This document shows positions 56,601 through 64,000 of a stretch of DNA of 64,000 nt, in pieces. Every line of letters begins with the position of its first letter. Positions within the stretch are counted from its first letter, which is position 1. Position numbers and translations under genes: made by a program. Below the pieces are notes generated by a model that did no database searches, was not told the origin of the DNA, and saw nothing but the letters and a program-made list of their open reading frames with translations. Origin of the DNA: Ananas comosus (Eukaryota > Streptophyta > Magnoliopsida > Poales > Bromeliaceae); assembly GCF_001540865.1 (NCBI RefSeq), contig NW_017893426.1, forward strand, positions 1 through 64,000, read 5' to 3'.

Positions 56601-56890
56601 GATTTGTGAGGCCTCTATTCATACGGGCCTTAATAGAAGGACGGCCAGTAGGCTTAGTCATGGTGGATGGCGGAGCAATGGTCAACGTCATGCCTATTTC
56701 GTTCTTTAAGAAATTAGGCAAGAGCGAAAACGAATTGAAGCCTACCGTCACAATTATGACCGATTTCACCGGGAGCGGTAAACAAGCTAAAGGCGTGCTC
56801 ATAACCGAGATCACGGTAGGATCTAAAACCTTAAGAACAACATTTTTTTTAGTGGATGTAGATAGCCATTACAATTTAGCTTGGGCGTGA
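56591..56890 (+). pseudogene. Gypsy aspartic protease region
   Basis: The motif GLVMVDGGAMVNVMP carries the catalytic aspartate in a DGG context (DSG or DGG forms occur in this lineage), followed by KPTVTIMTDFTGSG and RTTFFLVDVDSHYNLAWA, the flap and C-terminal part. The frame ends at 56888-56890 just short of the usual LLGRDW-type block; the following GVIGFRPMNVSL-like text is in another frame. Confidence 0.7.
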
Positions 56891-57433
56891 TTGGATTCAG
56901 GCCAATGAATGTGTCCCTTCAACGCTGCATGGGAAGCTGTTCCAGTGGATAGGAGATAAAGCAAAGAAATTCGGGTTGAGGGGCGGCCCCAAATGGTGGA
57001 CATTAATGCAGAAGAAATCGACCATATCAATTAGGTCGATGCTGATCCGGATCAAATATCCTTTGTAAGGGTAACTGAAGAAGGTGTACAATTAATTCTC
57101 TCTAAAGATGAGGAAGCTATGGTGGCGGCAGAAGAGCCACCAAGTTGGTTGAAATGGAACGCCAAGAACCAAGAATCGAGGCTCTAGAAAAGCGTCGGCA
57201 GAATGAGCCGACCAACAAAGTCGGCTATGAAAATGATTCGGTCAACCAGGCCGATGAGATAACACTTAGCGAGACGGCCAAATTGGCCGACAGTGATTTA
57301 ATAACGAAATTGGCTAATAAGGCCGATAAGAAGTATTTGATGAGCTGAAGAGGCGAACAACTGAAGAAAATAAGGAAGAATCGCCTATTAAAGTCGGTGA
57401 CAAGAAGTTGGAAACTTTGGTCCACTAATAGAG

Positions 57434-58650
57434 GTGAACTTGGGATCCAACGAGGAGAGGCGACCGACTTATATCAGTGCCAAGTTTTCGGCTCAACAAC
57501 AGGAGAAGCTAAAAGAATTGCTAGCAGAGTATAAGGATTGCTTCGCCTGGAGTTATGAAGAAATGCCAGGTTTGAGTCGAGAGATAGTAGAACATATGCT
57601 GCCTATTAAGAAAGGTTATAAGCCTTACAAACAACCGGCTTGTAGATTTGAGCCGAGTATTGTACTTCAAATCAAGAATGAAATAGAAAATCTGTTGAAG
57701 GCCGGTTTTATTAGAGCGGTCCGTTATGTTGATTGGGTATCTAATATAGTTCCAGTACGAAAAAAGAATGGTAAACTTAGAGTTTGCATTGACTTTAGGA
57801 ACTTAAATTTAGCTACGCCTAAAGATGAATATCCAATGCCTATAGCCGATATGTTAGTAGATTCGGCAGCCTGGAATGAAATTCTGTCCTTTATGGATGG
57901 ACATGCGGGTTACAATAAAATTTATATTGCCGAAGAAGATGTAGTTAAAATGGCTCTTAAATGCCCAGGATCTATTGGGACCTTTGAATGGGTAGTTATG
58001 CCGTTCGGTTTGAAAAATGACGGAGCTATCTATCAGAGAGCGATGAATTTTATTTTTCATGACTTGATTGGTAAGATGTTGGAAGTTTACATCGACGAAA
58101 TAGTTGTAAAATTCAAATCGCAAGTCGATTATTGGGCGGATTTAAAACTCGCTTTCGAAAAAATGAGAAAATATAAGCTGAAAATGAACCCTTTAAAATG
58201 TGCTTTCAGAGTTTCAGCAGGAAATTTCTTAGGATTTCTGGTACGTAAAAAGGGGATCGGAATTTTAAAAACAAAGCGAAAGCTATAGTAGAATTACCGC
58301 CACCAAGAAATAAAAAAGAGTTGCAGAGTTTATTGGAAAAAATTAATTATTTGCGGCGATTCATATCAAATTTGGCCGGTAGAATAGGAGTTTTCACGCC
58401 ATTACTTCGGCTCAAAAATCATGAAGAATTTATTTGGACAGAGGAACAACAAGGAGCATTTGAAAATATAAAAAGATACTTAGCAAATCTTCCAGTTCTT
58501 ATGCCTCCTAAAGAAGGACAGCCAATGAAGTTATACATTTCGGCTGCGGAAGAAAATCTAGGATGCTTGTTTGCTCAAGAAAACGAAGAAAGAGATGAAC
58601 ATGCCATTTACTATCTAAGCAGGCGATTGTTAGATGCCGAAAAATGATAT
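57434..58650 (+). pseudogene. Gypsy reverse transcriptase with linked RNase H
   Basis: From 57434: FAWSYEEMPGLSREIVEHML, then NIVPVRKKNGKLRVCIDFRN, FMDGHAGYNKIYIAEED and FEWVVMPFGLKN. The catalytic box reads VYIDEIVVK, so the second aspartate of Y(V/I)DD is glutamate. A frame change at about 58280 leads to INYLRRFISNLAGR and the linked RNase H-like region LKLYISAAEENLGCLFAQE with HAIYYLSRRLLDAEK to a stop at 58645-58647. The lost aspartate predicts no activity. Confidence 0.8.
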
Positions 58651-58671
58651 TCGACAATCGAAAAATTATAT

Positions 58672-59310
58672 TTGGCTTTATACTATGCCTATACAAAATT
58701 AAGATATTATATTTTACCAACCGAAGTATTAGTAATATGCAAAACTGATCTGATGAAATATATGTTATCTAAGCCAGTATTAAGAGGTCGAATCGGAAGG
58801 TGGATGTTTGCTTTGTCCAAATTCTCTCTTAACTATGTCCCAGCAAAAGTTGTTAAGGGACATGCAATAGCTAATTTTCTGGCTGATCATCCATGTGTTG
58901 AATTTGAAGAGTCCAAACAAAACTTAATCGGCTGTCAACCTTGGATACTTTATTTTAACGGCTCAAAAACAGTCGAATCCGCAGGAGCTGGAGTGGTTAT
59001 ACAGTCTCCTGAGGGATACATTCATCGATTTGCTTTTGAATTAGATTTCAGCTGTTCCAATAATCAAGCCGAATATGAGGCCTTAATAATTGGCCTTGAA
59101 ATTCTACAAGAATTAGAGGTATATTCGCTTAAAGTCATCGGTGATTCACAACTGGTAATTCGACAGGTTAATGGAGAATACCGATGTAAGAACCGAAATT
59201 TGTAAAATTATCTGAGAAAAACGTTAGAGATACTTTGCAGTTTCAGAGAAGTTGAGTTTGAATACATGATCAGAGAAGTAAATGAATAGGCAAATAGATT
59301 AGCCCAATCG
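58672..59310 (+). pseudogene. Gypsy second RNase H region
   Basis: TKLRYYILPTEVLVICKTD leads into MFALSKFSLNYVPAKVVKGH. An archaeal-type RNase H follows: WILYFNGSKTVESAGAGVV, where the usual YFDGS aspartate is asparagine, NNQAEYEALIIGLEIL with the catalytic glutamate, and VIGDSQLVIRQVNGEY with an aspartate. The frame is broken near 59202. The extra RNase H is a mark of the Tat lineage. Confidence 0.8.
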
Positions 59311-59343
59311 GCTTCAGGGTATAAAGAGCCGAAATGGAGTAAA

Positions 59344-60630
59344 GTGAAAATAGAACGACGATTGTTGCCATTGGTTCATGTGAGAAAGCCGATTATAATC
59401 GCTCCCATAGAGGCCAAAGAAGACTGGAAAAAGATTATAATAGAATATTTAAAGGACCCTAATAAGCGAGTTGACTACAACATTCGAAGAAGGGCAATCG
59501 GTTATTGTCTATTGGATGGACAGCTCTATAATAGAACAGCCGAAAAAGTTTTATTGAAATGTTTAGGGTCTGAAGAAGCTTTGATGGTAATGGGAGAAAC
59601 TCATGAGGGTTTGTGTGGAGCCCATTTAGCAGGAAAAAGACTGAGATGGACAATCCGGCACTTAGGTTATTACTGGCCGACTATGCATCAAGATTGCATA
59701 GAGTATGCTAAAGGTTGCCAAGATTGTCAATTCCACGGCTCAGTACAGAGAGTTCCTACCTCTGAGATGTATGCGATAATTAAACCTTGACCTTTCCGAG
59801 GTTGGGCTATGGATTTGATTGGAGAAATTCAGCTGAATTCTTCGGCTGATCATAAGTTTTTAATAGTGGCCGTCGATTACTTCACTAAGTGGGTAGAGGT
59901 AAAACCTGCTAGATTGGTCATTCAAAAAAGAATTATTGACCTTGTGGAGGATTTTATAATTCATCGTTTTGGGGTCCCCGAGTCGATTACAACCGATCAA
60001 GGAATAATGTTTACCGGAGGACAATTTGTTTGGTTCATTGAATCCGGAAAGAGCAAGTTGCTCCATTCATCACCTTATTACGCTCAGGCCAATGGACAAG
60101 CCGAAGCAATAAATAAAATAATCATAAATCTTATGAAGCGGCATATTGGAAAATATCCAAGAAAATGGAATGAAAAGCTTTTTGACGTATTATGGGCATG
60201 CCGAACTTCAATAAAAACGGCAACAGGGATGACACCGTTCCAATTAGTGTACGGCCATGAGGCCGTAGTACCAGCCGAAATAACAGTTTCCTCTCTGAGA
60301 GTAGAAAAACAAAAAGAGCTGACGGCTAATGAATATAAAATTTTAATGAATGAAAGAATGAAAGAATTGAATGAAACTCGGCTGATAGCAGCAGACCATT
60401 TACAAGCTTATCAGAGTCGAGTACGCAATGCATACAACAAGAAAGTTAAAGCTAAGTCTTTCACAGTTGAAGACTTGGTTCTTAGACTAATATTCCCAAT
60501 CGGTCGAAAAGATCGAGTATATGAAAAATGGTCTCCAAATTGGGAAAGACCATTTCAGATTAGCAGAATTACAAAAGGGAATGCATATTATTTAAAAAGC
60601 GTAGATGGGTTAGAAAATAAGAAGCCAATC
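59344..60630 (+). pseudogene. Gypsy integrase, split by insertions
   Basis: The zinc-binding HHCC region is HEGLCGAHLAGKRLRW...CQDC at 59600-59730. After a stop at 59788-59790 the core has WAMDLIGEI (first Asp), SITTDQGIMFTG (second Asp) and NGQAEAINK (Glu), so the DDE triad is present. TGMTPFQLVYGHEAVVPAEI follows. The frame runs into the solo LTR at 60631. Its last codons are found at 61203-61230 and 63757-63779. Confidence 0.8.
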
Positions 60631-61197
60631 TGTAACACACTGGACCTTTGCAAATTGCGAGGTTCGAGTGTTTGGATGTATTTCGAGCTTTTCCACACTT
60701 GGTGGAGGGTTGTAGAATGTTTTCCGACCTAAAAAGTTCGAAAACTGGAATTCTGGACAAGTCCTGAGAGTTTTTGCTCTCGGGGACAGGTCCCTGGAAG
60801 GAGAGACCGGTCCCCCAGTGAGCAGTGCTGCGGCAGCCCTGAGGCAACCGGTCCCTGGCGGGCGAGACCGGTCCCCGAGCGCGTCTACGCAGTGAGAGAC
60901 CGGTCCCGCACAGGGAGAGACCGGTTCCCGAACGTTGGTTTTTCGGGTTCGCAGCGAGAGACCGGTCCCTGCNATATTGTACTACTTATGATTTCTTTTA
61001 TTGTCTAGCTTTACTTTGGTGTAGATGTTAGAACTTTACTCGCTCTGATATCATTAGTTGCTGGTTATTTCACTTTTTCTATTTGTTCTATTACTTGCTT
61101 TTACTTCCGCTTTTATTCTAGACGCCTTATATGTGTAGACATATGGCGGGTCTGGGCACGCTACCGGGAGGGCCTCCGCCGGTCCCGGGGCGTGACA
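60631..61197. mobile_element. Solo LTR, 567 bp, in gypsy pol
   Basis: TGTAACACACTGG...CCGGGGCGTGACA with the exact duplication CAATC (60626-60630 and 61198-61202). It contains several GAGACCGGTCCC units (about 60803-60972), cut by an n at 60973. A fragment of the same family lies at 1503-1594. Confidence 0.9.
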
Positions 61198-61230
61198 CAA
61201 TCAATGAAAAATATCTGAAGAAGCACTATC

Positions 61231-63751
61231 TGTCACGTCCCGGGACCGGCCCATTTGGTCGGTTCGGGCACGTCGAATAGACGTCGAACGGACAGCACCT
61301 CCCCTATCCGCCCAAGGCTCAACACAAGTATAAATCGAGTATAAAGTTTGCACACGCAGAACATAAACATATATGACTTGCATGAGGACAAACAATAGCC
61401 AAAAGTGAAAGATTCTAAACTAAACATTCATACAAGTATAATGATTCACTTTTAACCACATATATGCATTCAACTTGTAAATTCTATTACATTCTTTTCA
61501 TCATTTTTTCTCTTTATATATTAAGTCTCCAAAATATAAATTCTCTTTATATCATTTATCATATCCATAATACTAATATCATCAAATACAAAAGATGACA
61601 TAAGGGTATTTAACAAAGTAAATATGAAACCATCTCGGGTAGTCTCTGTCTATGGCGCGATACCTTTACCGGCTCACTCGGTCCCGGCTCTGTGAAAATA
61701 GTAGGGTGAGAACTGCAACAAAGTTCCCAGTGGGTTCGGCTGCCGGCCTCGCCGACTTTCCCACTAGATCTAAATCAGGCATAATAGAAGAATAACAGAT
61801 AGATAGTAACCAACTAAACAAATGCAGCTAATATGCTTGAACAAGATAAAATCAATAATGATGCTTAAGTAAAATGCTCATGATGAATGCAAGATCTCAT
61901 TGTCCATTACTCAATTCTCTAGGCTAACCCATAGGTTTTGCCTAAAACGAATCACCAACTCAAATCCCTACTATCGGGGAGATACTCCCTACAACCTGAC
62001 GGGACCGTCCTCTGGGGAGATACTCGCTACAACCCAGTGATGACTACTCCGGAACTCATCGCTCGAGGGGGTGCGACCGCCCTCAAGCCAAGACTTATAG
62101 GTGAGTATGATCCAATCCTTAGCTTTAGGGATGTTATGTCACATATGCTATTTTCTTGCATTCTTTATACTCATTCATGCCACACACATCTAGTGTCTCA
62201 TGTTCTTGCATTTATTGTTCTCATCAATACTACACTATGTGTTATCTCTAGCATTCAATACTCGTTAGTGCCACACTCCTACATTAGCATTCGAAACTCA
62301 TTAATGCCACTCTACTTTTGATGTCTTAATGTCATTTGTTCTCAATGTCACTAGATTTTTTGCCTTTTCTAGGTTCTTATCATCATTCATGCATACATAG
62401 GGTTTTACAAGTTCTCAATAGTTTACAATCATCTCATATGCATTTGTATTTAAAGTATGCAACAACAAGCTCTCAATCACCCTACAATGCGTGAAGCTCA
62501 ATATACACATATGCTCAAGAAATGATATTTTAGATATAAAAAAAAATTTGAGAATTTCGGAAGGCACCACCCACCTCGTAGGGTTGATAAGGTGCCACGG
62601 CTCGATTTTCGTGATTTTTAGCCGCCTATTTCTTCGTCTGCGACAAAACGAAGCCAAATTAGGCTTTTTTTCTATATCCTTGTGTAGACTCGTCGGATCG
62701 GCGAACTGAGTCCACAAACGAGTTAGAAATATTCCCAATTTGGTTTCTACAAGGTCAATTTACCTTTAACTCAACCTAGGACAAAAGCCCCAATTTTGGT
62801 ACCCTAACATGTCATATAGCCTCATACACTATATTGATCTCCAAGATAAGTAAAAATAAGCTTAAAACCATCTTGAGATCCAACAAAAACTATTTCTAGG
62901 TCATTTGAACCAAACCCTAATTCCAACCCTAGGGTTCATGTCATGAACACAATAGGTTCATCATGGGGTTTCTAGGGCAACATAGGGTTCTAATCTCGCA
63001 AGAAGCTCAAAACAAAAGGATTTAGGGCATAAAACCAAGCCCAAGCCAAGATCTTGCAAGAAATCTTATATTCGCCCACTAGCTCACCAAGCTACACCTT
63101 GTAGGAGAGCTCTTGATCCTACCAAAGCTCCAAAATCTCCTCCAATCTTCTCAAATCTCCTCCAAACCACCTTGAGAGGGAGTTCCTAGAGAGAGAGAAG
63201 GAGAAAAATGAGAGGAGAGGGGGTTCCCACTGCTGTGAATGAGAGAGGAGGAGGTGGGGTATATTTATAAGCTGTTACAATTGCAACCAAGCCCTCCATT
63301 TCTTTTTATTTGCAGCAGACTGCAGCTGCTGTTCGTAGCACTGCGTACCGGTACGCGTGTGGGCGTCAGCGATATGCCCTCTGTTCAACTGCCCAACCCG
63401 AGAGCTGGCTGTTCTCGGGTGGCTGCGGTGTACCGGTACTACCCAGAACAGTCACTGGTACACCGGACCGCAGAGGCCAAACCCGAGAGCTGCTACTCTC
63501 GAGTGCCTGCCTGGTACCGGTATTGCTCCGATGCTTAACTGGTTAAGCAGACCTCAGACCTGCAGTTTTGGCAGCTTGGCTTCATTTCACGCCGAGCAAT
63601 GCTAAAATCCTTCTAACTCACTTGGAACTCAACTCTAACCCTTCCAACATTGTTGGAATGTCAAATGGATTTTGTCTAACTATTTCTCTCGGCACACTTT
63701 AGTTATTTTGACTAAAGTCCGCTATAACCTACCGAGTTTCGGTATATTACA
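61231..63751 (-). mobile_element. Solo LTR, 2.5 kb, in gypsy pol
   Basis: Same family as 32914-35658: TGTCACGTCCCGGGA to GGTATATTACA. The flanks CTATC (61226-61230) and CTATA (63752-63756) are a 5-bp duplication with one mismatch. On the minus strand the TATA-like CTTATAAATATACC lies at about 63271-63258. The tandem GGGGAGATACTC words occur at 61976 and 62015. Non-coding. Confidence 0.85.
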
Positions 63752-63844
63752 CTATACATTCATGTGGAAAAATGAATAAAGTTAGAGTCAGAATATTACA
63801 ATTAATAAGCCGAATTAAGACAGTAAATCCTTAAGTTGATTCCA

Positions 63845-64000
63845 TTAGGCTATTAAGTTGGCTTGAGCGATTTCGACTGCTTTCCTCATGCGCTTCATTA
63901 AGGGATGCACTTTGTAGAGTTGAGAGAGCTTATCTTGAAGCTTCATCCCTTCGATTTTCTTGATCTTCAATTGGTCTTGCAAGAGAAGTCGACGCTCAGA
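63845..64000 (-). CDS. Antisense ORF of the gypsy element, C-terminal end
   Basis: An open minus-strand frame enters from the right edge and runs 51 codons to TAA at 63847-63845. It reads KKIEGMKLQDKLSQLYKVHP and KRMRKAVEIAQANLIA, a basic, helical, coiled-coil-like end. Tat-lineage elements are known to carry an antisense ORF between pol and the 3' LTR; position and strand agree. The frame begins outside the window, so its length and identity are open. Confidence 0.5.
   Translation of the reverse strand, partial: SERRLLLQDQLKIKKIEGMKLQDKLSQLYKVHPLMKRMRKAVEIAQANLIA

Larger units (their letters stand above)
51644..64000 (+). mobile_element. Ty3/gypsy retrotransposon, Tat type, nested
   Basis: LTR, primer-binding site, gag, protease, RT, two RNase H regions and integrase follow in gypsy order to a stop at 63777-63779. 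A second RNase H after the RT-linked one and a long 3' region with an antisense frame are known features of the Tat lineage. Three insertions split it: 52938-54302, 60631-61197 and 61231-63751. The 3' LTR is beyond the window. Stops in gag and pol show that it is inactive. Confidence 0.85.

Overview
The window is nuclear DNA from a flowering plant, most likely a monocot. The support is spliced genes with GT-AG introns, long AT-rich spacers, dense nested LTR retrotransposons, MITEs, a tRNA-derived SINE, and GC-rich first exons with poly-Gly or poly-Ala runs. The mix, including a phytocystatin relic, would fit a bromeliad such as pineapple, but that is a guess from style and not a database result. 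No prokaryotic, viral, rRNA or tRNA gene was seen.

Only two host genes look real. The first is the N-terminal half of a TRMT11-type tRNA (guanine-N2)-methyltransferase on the minus strand (4848 down to 2910, four exons). Its catalytic second half is not visible in the window. The second is a complete 40S ribosomal protein S8 gene (RPS8, eS8) on the plus strand (11478-20599, five exons, 223 codons). Its third intron has grown to about 7.1 kb by taking in a TRIM (13220-13760) and a degenerate hAT transposon (14031-17926). A frameshifted phytocystatin relic lies at 37757-38155.

The rest is a record of transposition. From 1 to 11 kb there are LTR fragments, several foldback MITEs (one with a 9-bp duplication of Mutator type), a SINE and a TRIM. 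The segment 20340-27690, which begins just upstream of the last RPS8 exon, recurs in direct orientation at 44021-49997, so a second, orphan copy of RPS8 exon 5 exists. Each copy carries its own later insertions, and the partner keeps an empty site: a 3.6-kb non-coding LTR element (LARD-like) in copy A, and a LINE plus a CACTA MITE in copy B. From 28.3 to 36.4 kb lies a decayed Ty1/copia element on the minus strand, split by a 2.7-kb solo LTR. From 39.4 to 43.8 kb there is a chain of seven foldback elements bedded in TA and CT microsatellites, with a 511-base assembly gap. From 51.6 kb to the right edge is a Ty3/gypsy element of Tat type on the plus strand (LTR, PBS, gag, protease, RT, two RNase H regions, integrase). 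It is interrupted by a non-autonomous hAT-like element in gag and two solo LTRs only 33 bp apart in the last codons of pol. An open antisense frame at the right edge fits the antisense ORF known downstream of pol in Tat elements.

The strongest uncommon signals are: (1) a SINE family whose 3' tail matches the tail of the LINE in the same window, including a hairpin; (2) the foldback cluster, whose arms carry an extra GC palindrome; (3) the duplicated RPS8 terminal exon and a duplicated splice donor next to it; (4) repeated hairpins and a TACCGGTA octamer upstream of the TATA box in both large solo LTRs. I did not see a gene system that I can call wholly new.
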